Shown: positions 1-11,520, numbered from the stretch's first letter. The stretch: DNA of 64,000 bases from Agriotes lineatus (GCA_940337035.1 CALNHX010007431.1:1-64000); one strand, 5' to 3'. Numbers and translations are program-made. Notes: a model not told the origin generated them from the letters alone.

Positions 1-912
1 TATTACTTCCTTTTACAATAAAGGAAGTATTGCATTCACCCCTAAAATTCGAAATTGAGTTTTCAACAGATCTTTACGTTTTAGAGTCCCCTGATCCCAA
101 AAAACATATTTTTTTTCATTGGTCTGTGTGTCTGTCTGTGTGTCTGTGTGTCTGTCTGTGTGTCTGTGAACAGAATATCTCAAAAATAAAAAGAGGTATG
201 GCGTTGAAACTTCATATATAAGTTTCGTCTACTATGTAGATGAGACAGCAAGCTTTTGAAGAAAATCGCATAACCGGAAGTAGGTGTTTACTCTTGTGAT
301 TTTTCAGTTTTTTTCGATTTTTTCAAAAACGGCTCTAACGATTTTTTTTAAACTTTCTATTTTTATTACATTTTCAATGTGTATTGATGTGAGATAGGTG
401 ATTTTCCAGTTGAATACTTCTAAAGTGGGTTTCTTTTGTTTTCTTTCTGTTTTTACTTCCTTTTACTACTATAAAGGAAGTATTGGATTCACCCCAAAAA
501 TTCGAAATTGAGTTTTCAACAGATCTTCACGTTTTAGAGTCCCCTGATCCCAAAAAACATATTTTTTTTCATTGGTCTGTCTGTCTGTCTGTCTGTCTGT
601 GTGTCTGTCTGTGTGTCTGTGAACAGAATATCTCAAAAACGAAAAGAGGTATGGCATTGAAACTTCATATATAAGTTTTGTGTACTATGTAGATGAGACA
701 GCAAGCTTTTGAAGAAAATCGCATAACCGGAAGTAGGTGTTTACTCTTGTGATTTTTCAGTTTTTTTCGATTTTTTCAAAAACGGCTCTAACGATTTTTT
801 TTAAATTTTACATTTTTCTTACATTTTTAATGTGTATTGATGTGAGATAGGTAATTTTCCAGTTGAATGCTTCTAAAGTGGGTTTCTTTTGTTTTTTTTT
901 TCTATTTTTTTT
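1..912. repeat. Tandem pair of ~450-bp repeat units with palindromic start and TCTG microsatellite
   Basis: Two head-to-tail copies start at about 3 and 453 and are nearly identical along their length. Each begins with a palindrome (TTACTTCCTTTTA ... TAAAGGAAGTA), runs into a CCCTGATCCCAAAAAAC segment, then a TCTG/TGTG microsatellite of variable length (about 120-170 and 570-620), then a conserved AT-rich body with AACCGGAAGTAGGTG. Copy 1 starts at the window edge, so an array may continue outside. Short ORFs here are readings of the microsatellite and are not genes. I do not recognise the family; the palindromic head and SSR resemble non-autonomous DNA repeats, but that is inference. Confidence 0.85.
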
Positions 913-1575
913 ATTAACTCCTATTTTAAATAAAACACCCGGTATATTATTACATTTTTGAATTCACCTTAAAATTCTAGAGAAAATTTGTCTCTTCAAC
1001 TAACACTCGATTTTGTACCGTTTTTGTAGAATTTGTAATTTTTGAAAATTTTTAACAAATGGTTAAAAATTAAAAATGAAATTTTTGACTAATTATAAGA
1101 TCACTGTAAAAGGAAGTTGTGTGAGTGTATCACACCAGATTTTTTTTATTACGTTACAGTTAGTTTCTGTTGTTTGTACGAAGCGGTGTAGGGATGTGAC
1201 TGCAGCCGCCTAATTTTTAAGATGGTGTGACAGATGATTTGACAGTTAATAAAATATTTCTTTTTCATTTAACGAAATGAGTGTGAATGTAGAAAATATA
1301 TAGTTGATGTTTCCGCCTTTAGAAAGGTATTTACATAATATTTCAATAACAATTAATCAAAATTAAAACCTTCCAATTATTGTAAATGATTGTATCCGAT
1401 TAACTGTAATGTCGAAGTCGAATCACATCTGGCGGCTGTCAGATTCAATGATTGTCATGATTGTCATTTATTCCTTTACGCCGTTCCCATAATTGTTCCG
1501 CAAAGTAAACAGACTTGTTTGTAGTACTGCTTGCAGTTTGCATTTCAAATTAAATTGTAAAAAGGCAACATAAAC
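913..1575. other. AT-rich non-coding stretch upstream of the recombinase gene
   Basis: No coding frame of note and no clear repeat. The part from about 1380 to 1575 probably holds the promoter and 5'UTR of the recombinase gene, but I see no convincing TATA box or initiator. Confidence 0.4.
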
Positions 1576-2764
1576 ATGTCTGCTGATTCAGACTGTGACG
1601 AAAATGAAGTTAGTGGAACACCTCCAGAGATAACAAATCTGGCAGAAGAAGCGTCTAGTAACTTACTACCGTGCAAATCAAAAACCAGGTATGAGACTAC
1701 GTATGAAAAGTTTATGAACTGGCGTGCTGAAAACAACATAAATTCTTATTCGGAAAATGTTTTAATGGCGTATTTCGGACATTTGACCCAACAGTTCAAG
1801 CCATCGTCGTTGTGGGTTATCTATTCAATGCTCAGGAGTGTCTTAAACGTACGAAACAACGTAAACATCGCTACCTATACAAAATTGAGAGCTTATCTAA
1901 AACGAGAAGGAGATGGTTTTAAAAGCAAGAAGTCAAAAATATTTACTCCTGACCAAATAAAGGAATTTATACATGCAGCACCAGATTCGCAATACTTACT
2001 GTCAAAGGTAGGTATCTATTTTTTCTGGTGCAATCATGAAATAGACTACTCTTGTTTTATTCTAGACTATTCTAATTATTGGAATAAGTGGAGCATGCAG
2101 AAAGCAGGAACTGAAAAATCTACGAGTGACTGATATCGAAGACTCTGGAAAAATTCTTCATGTCAAAATCCCTGATACAAAAACAAAAATAACTAGATCG
2201 TTTGTCATATCTGGAACATTCTATAAGATATGCAAGCAATATATCACACTACGTCAGCAACTGAATGATCCTAATGTAACCCAGTTTTTCGTAAATTATC
2301 AAAAGGGTAAATGTACTCGACAGGTGGTTGGGATTAATAAAATAGGAAATGTTCCTAGAAAAGTAGCGGAATATTTAAAACTGCCTAATTCAGAGGCCTA
2401 TACTGGGCATTGCATGAGACGGACTTCGGCAACTATTTTAGTAGATGCAGGAGGAGATTTGATGGCGCTGAAAAGACACGGAGGGTGGAGATCGTCAACA
2501 GTTGCTGAGGGCTACGTTGATGAGTCGCTAGCAAACAAAGCTTTGACAGCTACAAGGATTCTGAACTCGATTGAAAACCAACCAAATGACACAAACCATC
2601 TGGGCCCAACTTCATCTCTTACTAAAAATAATATAAATACGCTTGAAAACATTGAAATAATTCATCACTCTTCCATAACTCCTTCAACATCTCAAACAGT
2701 GCAGGAAGCTAAAACACCTATAATTTTTCAAAACTGTCATAATTTTACAATAAATTTCCGTTAA
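1576..2764 (+). CDS. Crypton-like tyrosine recombinase (DUF3504 type), two exons
   Basis: Joining 1576-2007 to 2066-2764 removes a 58-bp intron (GTAGGT ... TTCTAG) and gives an open frame of 375 aa. Residues 1-35 are acidic and low in structure. About 35-110 is an N-terminal SAM-like core-binding domain (YEKFMNW, then AYFGHL). About 130-300 is the catalytic domain. The tyrosine-recombinase residues are all visible: R156 in GACRKQEL, H259 and R262 in GHCMRRT, H282 in KRHGGW and the nucleophile Y294 in EGYVDES. Family knowledge: such enzymes cut and rejoin DNA through a phosphotyrosine bond; animal Cryptons carry one such gene and have no terminal repeats. The start ATG follows TAAAC and is the first in frame. 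AATAAA at 2774-2779 would end the transcript. No broken codon is seen, so it is either a recent element or a domesticated copy. The type is firm; mobile or host status is not. Confidence 0.85.
2008..2065 (+). other. 58-bp intron in the recombinase gene
   Basis: Starts GTAGGTATCT and ends TTTTATTCTAG. Reading through it would destroy the frame (the unspliced frame stops at 2133), while removing it restores the segment with the first catalytic arginine. Length is typical of short insect introns. Junction is in phase 0 after Lys144. Confidence 0.8.
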
Positions 2765-2773
2765 ATTTGTTTC

Positions 2774-2779
2774 AATAAA
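2774..2779 (+). terminator. Polyadenylation signal AATAAA of the recombinase gene
   Basis: Canonical AATAAA ten bases after the stop codon (2762-2764), with GT-rich sequence behind it. Confidence 0.6.
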
Positions 2780-2827
2780 ATTTGAGGTTACGGGAACGCT
2801 TTTTATTTAGTTTAATTTAGTAGATAT

Positions 2828-3411
2828 GGGGGCCTATTCTGTGACTACTATCCATTCACAAAACTCGTGAACTGTCAAAACACTGTCAAGTTGGTACCTT
2901 GTTTAAATTCTGTTTTGGAACTTCTGCTTGCTGATTTTGGCAGCACTGAAATGTTTGAAATTTAAAAACTTGACTTATGTCACACTTTCTTGTGAAACAA
3001 ATAATCTCCTAAATTCTTTAATTTTTGTGCATACACTTCAATTGCAATGAAACAGAAACGAAAGAGGGTTTTATTATTGGGAAGGGAAAAATGCTACAGT
3101 TGATTATTGCAAGGAAAAACTAGAAGAAAATAGTTTTGACTTTTGACACATGTAACATAACCTTAACTTTAAATATTATTAGAAATCACTAGATTCGAAG
3201 TATATTCCCAAAAAAACTGTAATTTCCAGGTACACTCAGCAAATATTTGAAAAAATTGACATTGACGGTTCATGAGTTTTGTGAATGGATACTAGTATGT
3301 TAACATTTACCAGGCTGTTAATATTTTCGACCACTAAGATTCCTTAATTTTGGAAAACTCTAGCTTAGAATTGGTTGAAAATTTTAACATGCGAGTTACA
3401 GAATAGGCCCC
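2828..3411. mobile_element. MITE with GGGGCCTATTCTGT terminal repeats, carrying an insertion
   Basis: Left end GGGGCCTATTCTGT (2829-2842) is repeated in inverse at 3398-3411. The inner arm 2845-2880 (ATCCATTCACAAAACTCGTG) pairs with 3265-3290, but the right arm is separated from its terminal repeat by about 100 bp (about 3296-3396), which looks like a later insertion. AT or ATG flanks both sides (2826-2828, 3412-3414). The GGG start with a 2-3 bp duplication suggests the PIF/Harbinger or ISL2EU group; that assignment is inference. No coding capacity. Confidence 0.65.
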
Positions 3412-3480
3412 ATGATGCTGTGATAATTTAAACACTGAATGATAGTTAAGGCAAGAAAAAAATAAGTGTCGTAGAAAAAG

Positions 3481-3612
3481 TATAGTACATTACTCGAGTT
3501 GTAAGGCAATTACGCACTCGTGGAATTACGTTACTCGCCGCTACGCGGCTCGTACGCAAACTTTCCACTTGTGCGTAATATGCTTCTTACAACTCTCGTT
3601 ATGTAATATACT
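3481..3612. repeat. Palindromic element, GC-rich centre (variable-stem hairpin family)
   Basis: Arms such as AGTTGTAAGGCAATTACGCA pair with the sequence before 3612 around a centre GCCGCTACGCGGC. On the minus strand it starts TTAGTATATTAC and is followed by CTTTTTCTACGAC, the same junction signals as the copies at 40.9 and 51 kb. Confidence 0.7.
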
Positions 3613-3799
3613 AATACATTACGCTGGATTGTTTTTCTTTTCCAAAATTTAATTTTTTAACGTACAGCAAACATATACACCAACTCTTGTTCTTTAAATC
3701 TAGTCTGCCCTTTTTAAATTGGAAGTAGCATCGTTTAATGGAATTTTTTTGTTGTAACCCAATTATTTTGGACATTTTCACTTTTGCTTTGATGGAAAT

Positions 3800-4258
3800 T
3801 AAAATTATTTTTTTGTACTCATGACTTCAAAATTCATATTTCCCGGTCATTCCCGATGCTGCGAAAGTTACTTTTCCAGCCCTGCGGTGCTTTTTACTTT
3901 CCAGTAAAAACTAGCGAAATTGTGTGTTATTTGTAAATTTTTATAATTGCTGTTCGTTGGTTTAATTACGCTACCAAACACCAGAGGCGCTGTAACCGTC
4001 GACAAACGCTAACAGGTGCCTAGGATACGTATAAAAGTTTAGTGATTTGTGCTGTCAACTCAGTAAAGTTGTAAAACACTAAATAATAATTTTTTATTTT
4101 TAAAAATATATTCAGTTATTCGTTACAAAAAACATTGTACCTAACTTTTTCGGGAAAAATTTTCCCGAATTCACACTACATGCAGCACTTCCTTCGGTTG
4201 TGCTGCAAACAAAGTACTCATTCGGGAAAATTACCTTCCCGAACTTGTTAGGTAAATA
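3800..4258 (+). repeat. Dispersed repeat, copy 1 (inverted copy at 17 kb)
   Basis: Shares with 17009-17415 (opposite strand) the blocks TTGTACTCATGAC, ATTCATATTTCCCGGTCATT, a CCAGTAAAAA-like segment, the TTACAAAAAACATTGTAC block and a terminal palindrome (4139-4258) with arms TAACTTTTTCGGGAAAAATT / TTCCCGAACTTGTTA. Copy 1 has extra sequence in the middle (CGCTGTAACCGTCGAC). Function unknown; no ORF. Confidence 0.75.
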
Positions 4259-5119
4259 ACTATTACACACTTGCTAAATCATTTATTTTCTTACGAATAT
4301 TAAAATAATAAATCTGGAAATGTGGTGGCAAGAACGTTGCATCCGCTGCATCACCGAATAGTCCAATGTGAAGAGAAAAAGTCATAGCCAACTCTGTCCC
4401 AAAAAGGTCGTGAACGGATTATATACGAAGTTCATCGCGTTATAGGTAATGCAAAGAAGCCACAAAGCAAAGCATCTTAACCTATTCTATTCAGTGTGCG
4501 TTGCAGAATTAAAATGCAGATTATTTAGCACTCACCCGATAGTTCCAAACAAATTTTTCTAAGAAGTGCTGCAATAAAGAACTCAGGTCAAGATTTTGTA
4601 CTGACAATAAGCGTTCCTGTACACAGCGAAAATTCAAATGCAATTCTAAATGCCATGGGTCACTAACGTGCAAAAATAAATAATACATAGTTATGTAATC
4701 ATGCATTTTTTATAAAACAAATAACTTCAAACCAGCACGGTTTCATTCTCTTTTGTGAATTTTATAACGTTGCAATACAAAATACGACGAATTTCGTTAA
4801 TTCGTGTAGTGGATATTGTTCATTTGCCCACAACGCGTTGTGAATAGTACGCTTCGCTCATTGGCCGAAACAATGCGAATAAATTTACCCACAATGCTTT
4901 CTGAGAGTATTGCAAAGTGCACAGCGCGTTGTAGATATAAATTTAGGTCATTGCCCTAATTCGCCAATTGAGTGCCACATATATAAATAAATAAATAAGT
5001 AAATGATGTTATGTGTCTGACCACATGTATCGTCTGATTGATAAAAAAGGCCCCAGCTTATAGCGCTTTTATTATTTATATTAGAACCAATAATAGTTAT
5101 TTACGTGACAAACTTAGTA
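4259..5119. other. AT-rich intergenic sequence
   Basis: No gene seen. The 61-codon minus-strand ORF at 4521-4706 has no recognisable motif. A short AATA run sits at about 4983-5000. Confidence 0.4.
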
Positions 5120-5445
5120 AATTAGCCTTTATGGGTGAGCCGGATTATTTGCAGGGTGAGCGACGTAGGAGCGAGCCCTGTAATCCGGTGAGCCCCAATA
5201 AAGGCTAATTGCAAGTGAGTAGCGTACAACGTTTTATTTCCTCCTGCTGAAAATCCTAAAAATTAATATTTGTGCTTGTAAAGTCACGATGGCAGCATTC
5301 TACAGGCACCTGGCCTGTAAAGACTCATTTACGGGTCAGTTCAAACGACAGTAAAACTTTACAGGCACCTGGCCTGTAAAGACTCATTTACCGAGTGAGT
5401 TCAGACGACAGTAAATGACCGTTTAACAAGTCAAGAGGAAATAAA
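5120..5445. repeat. Variable-stem hairpin element with second inverted repeat
   Basis: Palindrome 5120-5210 (AATTAGCC...GGCTAATT, centre GCGACGTAGGAGCG) is preceded by TTAGTAAA and followed by GTACAACGTTTTATTTCCTC. That sequence pairs with GAGGAAATAAA at 5435-5445, enclosing a second segment. Inside it lies the 59-bp duplication listed separately. Layout agrees with the elements at 40.87 and 51 kb. Confidence 0.65.
5301..5417. repeat. 59-bp tandem duplication (two copies)
   Basis: Units at 5301-5359 and 5360-5417, almost identical. Each holds the palindrome TACAGGCACCTGGCCTGTAA and ends with TTCARACGACAGTAAA. Confidence 0.85.
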
Positions 5446-7748
5446 GTGTATATACATATTATTAAATGACATTAAAAAAGCTATAGTTTCACATTAGGTT
5501 ACGCACAAATTGACGCGGTGGCGACGTCGGTCTCGGTGGCGTTGGCGGTGGTGATCAGACGCTTCCTGCACTAGCAAACGGGTCCTTGCACACTTAGCGC
5601 AACATGTCAGCTCCAGCGGTAAAAGCGGTTTGGATTGCATAGAAGCGAAGCGGTGGCGGTCATAGGCTGCGTGTTGAATATGACCGCTCAGACCGCACCT
5701 TCTGATGACATAAGGTGCGAAATTGCTCTATTTGGTTGTTTATTTATTTGGAAAACTCAAACTCTTCTCAGTTTTTCTTTAAAATGAGTTAAATAAAGAA
5801 AATCATAGAATTCTTTATGTTGGTATATCTACTTTATAAATATAAATATGAATAAAGAACTTATGTTATTGTTGCTCAAATATAATTAGTGGCAGCAGAA
5901 GCAATAGTAGTTCTTTTTCATAATTCGTTTTTAAATAAAATAAAAGCCACAGTCTAGTACTGATGTTACCGCAAACGCCACTGCGTCAGTCTGCACCTAA
6001 CTACCTTTATATCTGTTTTGAAGGACAATGTTCAACTTTTGTATATTAAATGCAATACCCTGTGTATTTTTATATTGTTTTGGCAATTTTGAAAATTACC
6101 TTTCTAATGATATCACATAAGTACACTTTTAATTTAATTAACGAATTTTATCTATATAAAATTTGGTGTAATTTGGCATATCTTTGCGAGTTTGTATGCT
6201 GTATTAGATAACCTTAAAAAAGTGTTTAGAGAGATACTTTATGCAAAGGTGAGGTGATGTTTTTATTATAACTTTATAGAATCAATCCTGGTTATAGATA
6301 TTAACGATACAAGTTTGATTATGATGAAACAATTTTTTGGCTTAGCCTAATTGTTTCGCCATTTATCCAATTATTTCAGGCTTAACCTGTATATTTTTAG
6401 TTGAATTATAAATCCTTTTGAATTTCAAATTCTTCTATTTTCCAAAGCAGCGTATTTTATACCTGGATCAAGTTCCTATCGTTTGCACGATGCCCTCTCG
6501 ACCTGCGCTATCTCTTATCAGAGTGCGAGTCTCACTTTAGAAACGAAATTTTCGTACCTGGCACTTGCTGTCTTCGCTTGAGCCCGCCGATACCGGCGCG
6601 GCTGAGGTTTGATTTAAATTATGTCAAATTACGTGCGCTCAACCAATTTTAATGAGCAGTGTGTTTCCTAAGAGCTGATTATGATCAGGTACGATTGCGC
6701 TTTTCTGTCTTATTATACCCATAGTAATTATATTTCAACCACGAGTTTATCTCGGAGGCCAAGTCGCTAACCTTATCGCACTTTCGACACCTGCTGGGTT
6801 CGGCGTATTTGCGGCCTTTTTGAGAATGCTTCTGCAGCAATTTTCGGCGCTTCCACGTCGATTTCAACGATATGGTAGCAGTTCTCGCCCCGCTTATTTG
6901 GAACCGAAGAGTGTAGCAATCCCCAGCCGGCATTTGCCTGTTTGCCGTTTATAAGCGTTGGAGAAGCGAGGTTAGTTGTGCTATTCCGGAATTATATATC
7001 AACTTGTCTTTGATACCTGGTTTTTCCATTTAAACATTTTAAACCCGTAATGATTTGAAATTTAAATTAATACATTTTGCCATTATTTACATGTAACATT
7101 CAATATCATACATGCTCTTGCTTTTTATATTTAAATTTTTATGCTTATATCTAATTATGCTATATTTAAAGTTGCTATTTTGATGTGTATTTCGACCCTC
7201 TGTAAAAGGTACAGTCACGCTTTTTATTTCAATAGCCTAAACAGAAGGTATTATTAAATGATTGAGGTATGCATATGCCATGAATAATTTGAATTTAGAG
7301 TTATTAAAATAACCCGAAAGGGGTTTTTAATTTTATGCGTGGCGCAACCTTCAGTTCACGTACACAATGTTGTTATAAAATTGTTTGCATTTTAATTATT
7401 CTGATAATTTATTACTGACACTACAAGTCTTTTTTATTGCTTATTAATTAAACGCTAGTCACTTGTAGTTTATTTTTCTTATTATTTGAAATCTTTTTAT
7501 TTCTGGCGCCCATTTCCATTTCCTTTCCTTTTTTGAAGACATTCCAGGGTACATAGCTGATGATTTGAACCTACGATCTAAGGCCGCCGATATTTGAGTT
7601 AGCTAGGGCCATTGCGGTGAGTAGAGAGTTTTTTAGAGCTGCCGTGGTGTATAAATGGTAGGGGGGTTGATCTGCGATTTTTTTACTACCATCAATTATT
7701 TTAATTAGTCAATCGCAGGTCGGCTTCTTTATTGTTTCAATGAGCATC
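5446..7748. other. Intergenic stretch, unassigned GC-richer block at 6.45-6.97 kb
   Basis: Mostly AT-rich and without a gene I recognise. 5500-5710 is GC-rich with GGTGGCGGT triplets. 6440-6970 is GC-richer than its surroundings and holds an 82-codon minus-strand ORF (6685-6933) with a basic stretch and a CRKCDK motif. I cannot assign it to a family. It may be the relic of a transposon gene. Confidence 0.3.
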
Positions 7749-7822
7749 TTAACGACACGAGTTTGATTGTCAAAAACGAAGCGGTGAGCCGAGGTTTGCG
7801 GCAATCAAACGAGTCTCGTTAA
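7749..7822. repeat. Short palindromic element
   Basis: TTAACGACACGAGTTTGATT pairs with AATCAAACGAGTCTCGTTAA around a centre CGAAGCGGTGAGCCGAGG. A one-arm relative lies at about 6300 (TTAACGATACAAGTTTGATT). Confidence 0.6.
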
Positions 7823-7904
7823 CTGCCATAAGCAAAACGTGTATTGTTCAATATTTAATCTTCATCAATAAATTCTGATTCAACGTATTTCTTTATACAA
7901 AAAG

Positions 7905-7975
7905 AGTGCGGTAATATTCAGTACCACACTGAGTGCGGTAATAGCTATCCATTACCGCAGTGAGTGCGGTAATGA
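7905..7975. repeat. Short repeats of GAGTGCGGTAAT
   Basis: GAGTGCGGTAAT occurs three times and its inverse (ATTACCGC) once within about 70 bp, giving a partial palindrome around CCATTACCGCAGTGAGTGCG. Confidence 0.6.
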
Positions 7976-8108
7976 AGCTCTTAACGATACTAAAATTAAT
8001 TTGGTTAAGAGGCTATAACAACATTGATGAAGACAAAATAAATAAAAGCGTTAGACTTTTCTACATCAAAATAGAACTCTTGCTTGTAATCGCTAAGAGC
8101 AATATTAT

Positions 8109-8708
8109 TTGAGAAAAGTGAACAGACTTACTATTCGTTACTTCAGGAACACAAAGATTCACCCTTCAGTCATTAGGTTCTCTTTTCTCGAAAACTATTG
8201 CGCTCAGCGGCTCCAAACAAGAGTGCCCTTTTATGTAGAACAGTCTAGCATTTTTAAATATCTAACCAAAATTGACGAAAAAGTTGACGGTAAAAAGTCC
8301 ACGTCTTACAGAAAGAATGTCTACGTTTCCAACTGGAAGCAGAGACTTTGTCGCAGCCAGTGAACAGTGATAATCACGAAGAACGATTGCTTTTTCTTCT
8401 CCCATCTCTTCTGCTATTTGATGGATTAGCAGATATCTTTGGTTTCGGCCAGAGCTATTCAGGATCCACAGCTCAGTTAGTCCTAGTCATTTTAGAACAT
8501 AACAAAATGGTATATGATATTGTTAAAACTACGTCAGTATCCGTATAGTACACAGAAGGACCTTGTCAACACCATGGCAGGCTATATTGCGCACATGCAA
8601 GATCAAACGACCGCCTGCTTCTTCTATTTTATCATAGGAAATGCCACTAGGGATATGTTTTGGTTATTAGATGAAAGGCTTTGTATGTCGACGTTTATGG
8701 AAATATGA
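8109..8708 (+). pseudogene. Three overlapping short ORFs, unassigned
   Basis: ORFs of 84, 66 and 64 codons overlap in successive frames at 8109-8363, 8348-8548 and 8514-8708. Such a ladder is what a frameshifted old coding region leaves, but I recognise no family in any frame. It could equally be chance. I assign no function. Confidence 0.2.
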
Positions 8709-10429
8709 ATTTGACCGAAATTGCGTAGAGAATAATTTGCAGCAGAATGAAAACTTCTTGCATATTTCAATCATTTCGAAGAAAGTCAGGCCAACTGCGT
8801 GGTAGTTTTGTTTATGGAGCTAGTTGGTGGCGTATTCCAGATCATCTTCAAGCTATCTGTAACGTACCTGTGCTAGCTTTTGCAAAATTCAACGGGTTCT
8901 ATGAATTCAATTAAGATATTTACAGGCAAGGAAGGCTGACACGGCCGATTTTTATGAGAATATGACACATCCAGCTGTTTATCAATGTGCTTCTCTTTAT
9001 TTTCATGTAAAGATTTCTTTGTTTTCACAGTGAATATTTTAGTGTTAACTTTGCCTTTCAAAGTCCAACAAACAGTTTTGGATTTATCAATGCGCAGCCC
9101 TTTACAAACGTTTTGTACATATTTTTACCATGAATTTCTAGATTTGAGCAAATAAGGCTTGACACACTCCTTAATCATTATAAATCTGCTGTCGATTGGA
9201 TTTCCTAACTCAAGGAAGCTCTCATTCAAAGCACAAGTATCACTTGTATCACCAGTAGTTGTAAAAGTTATTCAGATTTCTGATATATTTCCATTAAATT
9301 CACAAAACAAGTGTGGAATTGTCCCGGTGCTTTAATTTTGACATTAGATACGTGTTACTCAAGTGAGAAATGTATGTGAGCGACACCAAACACGATAAAA
9401 TTTTACAATATGTTGAAATGTTTTGCCTAACGATGCTATTTTGGAAAATAGCCGCAACCTAGAATACTAAAGGAAATTCCAAATGCCTCTCCCCTCTAAA
9501 ATGTCCTCTTAGGTTCTAACAACAACTGTACAAGGGGGAAATCTCTCTTCAAAAATTGCAGTATACATTCGGGTACCTCCTCAGCAATAGGTTCCCGCAG
9601 TGCACTTTATTTCCATATTTTGACTTTAATAAGTTATTTCCAATATTAATTAACTTATATATGGGAAGCAATTAGTAAACAATGCACAGCCTTTACGTTT
9701 CAACTTGTGTTGCAGACGTTTAATCGGATTTCGGCATCATCGATGCCTAGTTTTCGTAACTAAATTACATTTCGATGCACTATATTCCATTGAGAATCTT
9801 AATCTATAATGCAAAAGATAAGGCAATATCTTTCAATGTCCGGTCGTCTAACTTACCTTTATACTGCGTACTGAGCGTTGAAGATGACACATTCTCTCCA
9901 TTGCGTCTCTCTTACCACAAGAAGAGTATAAGTGACATAGTTGCATTTATAAATTAAGAACTATTCCATAGCTATACTAGATGAAAATAATTTTTGATCA
10001 TACTTTGTATTTCTCTATAGAACGTTATTCTGATGTATAAAAATATTACAAACAATATAGTGTAAGTTCTTACAAAATGTACCAACAAAAATAAAGTTTA
10101 ACGATAATTTGGCGAAATGTTCAACTTTCAGCCGCTGAACTCGTTACATATTACACTTACAACAAAAATTTATATACAGAAAATGTCAAGAATCTTGCCT
10201 TCTTTAACTTTATATTGGACTGTTTTGACGTTGGATCAACCGTTGCGGAGCTATTTGGAAAACAGCAGCTTTTAGCACCTTTAAACCAAGATGGCGGCTC
10301 TTTTTTATTATGAAAAAAAATCTTTGTTAAAAGTATTTGTTTTTCCAATAAAAATCTTTGTTAAAAGTAAAATTCTTTGATTGTGATTGTGAGAGATCAA
10401 AGTTGGATGAGGATTTTCAAATTTGTATA
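8709..10429. other. Non-coding AT-rich stretch
   Basis: No gene recognised. A short direct repeat AAAATCTTTGTTAAAAGTA occurs twice at about 10317-10368. Confidence 0.35.
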
Positions 10430-10680
10430 GGGGCCAAGATGTTGATCCTAAACAACTTTTCTTAATAACTTTTTGTCGTATTTGCCACATAAAAGGTACT
10501 TTACCTTACAGAAAAATAGGTTCTTTAAAAATTTCCAATGCATATTTGATTACTCAAAACTGAAATTATGTTGGGAATTTGCTTTAACCAAGCAGGGCTG
10601 AACCCCAAAAAATGAAAATTTAAATCGAGCATTTTTTACCATTCACAAGAGTCGCTTCACCTATACGGGGACGCACTGTA
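10430..10680. mobile_element. Solo arm of a mariner-type foldback MITE
   Basis: Matches the right arm of the element at 60241-61158: blocks CCTAAACAACTTTTCTTAATAA, TTTTGTCGTA and AACCAAGCAGGGC, and the end ACGGGGACGCACTGTA, which stops at a TA dinucleotide (10679-10680). No left arm is visible, so this is a fragment or an older, decayed copy. Short minus-strand ORFs here read the same conserved block. Confidence 0.65.
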
Positions 10681-11300
10681 TATTGCACATTCAATGCTAT
10701 GTATAACAAACAATTTTGTTGATCTGGTAACAGATACATAAAACAAAAAAAGAGTGGGCAAACTATTACCAAATATTTTTGTGATGATGTCATCAGGGCA
10801 GTTAATCAAGGTGGTATATTAATTGCATCCTTTTCACCTGTAATTGTGGAATACTCCCCATTTTCAATGTGCAAGGAAACTGTGGAAAACTGAATGTTAC
10901 GTTCTTTGACATGCATGCCACAACATCTGAAAATAGTGCCAAAGGAAATAGCTTTTAATGCATAGCGAAATCGTTGATTGGCGTGATTCATGTGGATATG
11001 CTTCCCAGTTATTCAGAATTGAATTTTGATAAATTGTAAGCGCATGTTCCGATGGTTGTCTTCCCCGCTATAAACATGGAAAGAAATATAGCGAAATAAA
11101 TAATTGCAACCGAGAATAATATTCACTTTTGTGTAAAACCTATGTGACACGGTATTGGAATATTGGTAAAATTTTAAATTTACTTAAGGTTTATATTTGT
11201 TTGTTGGGTTACGGAATTTTGGTACTGTTATAATACAATGCTCCCAGCTCCCATTTAGGAGATCTCTTATGAGTTGCAAGGACAATTATTATAATTACAG
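10681..11300. other. Intergenic AT-rich stretch
   Basis: Nothing recognised on either strand. Confidence 0.35.
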
Positions 11301-11520
11301 CAGAATACTTGTAGTATGGTATGGCCACGTTCAACAAATAGCAAATGAAAAGCTTCCCAAAGAGGAAATGGAATGGATACCACAAATAAGAAAAGCTATA
11401 AGAAGGCTGAAGAGAACTTGAAAAGATTACAAAAGCGATATGTGAAAACAACCTAAACGAAAGAGCTTGGAATGATGGAAGAGTATGAAAAATAGGCGTC
11501 GTACAACGTCAAAAGACGTT
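11300..11520 (+). pseudogene. 3' tail of a non-LTR retrotransposon (decayed)
   Basis: The frame gives VVWYGHVQQIANEKLPKEEM followed by EWIPQIRKAIRR, then after frameshifts ERAWNDGRVWKIGVVQRQKT. This is the C-terminal part that follows the reverse transcriptase in many insect LINEs (W-GH-, P---EW-P--RR, then a W-D--- -W segment before the stop). Only this tail is present, as expected of a 5'-truncated copy. Confidence 0.7.

Noticed and set aside
469..657. ORF with SVCLCVCLCV or HRHTDRQTDRQ repeats
   Set aside because: Translation of the TCTG/TGTG microsatellite on either strand.
7905..7975. CRISPR-like direct repeats (GAGTGCGGTAAT)
   Set aside because: Only a few 12-bp repeats with no regular spacers, in a eukaryotic genome; a decayed palindrome explains them.
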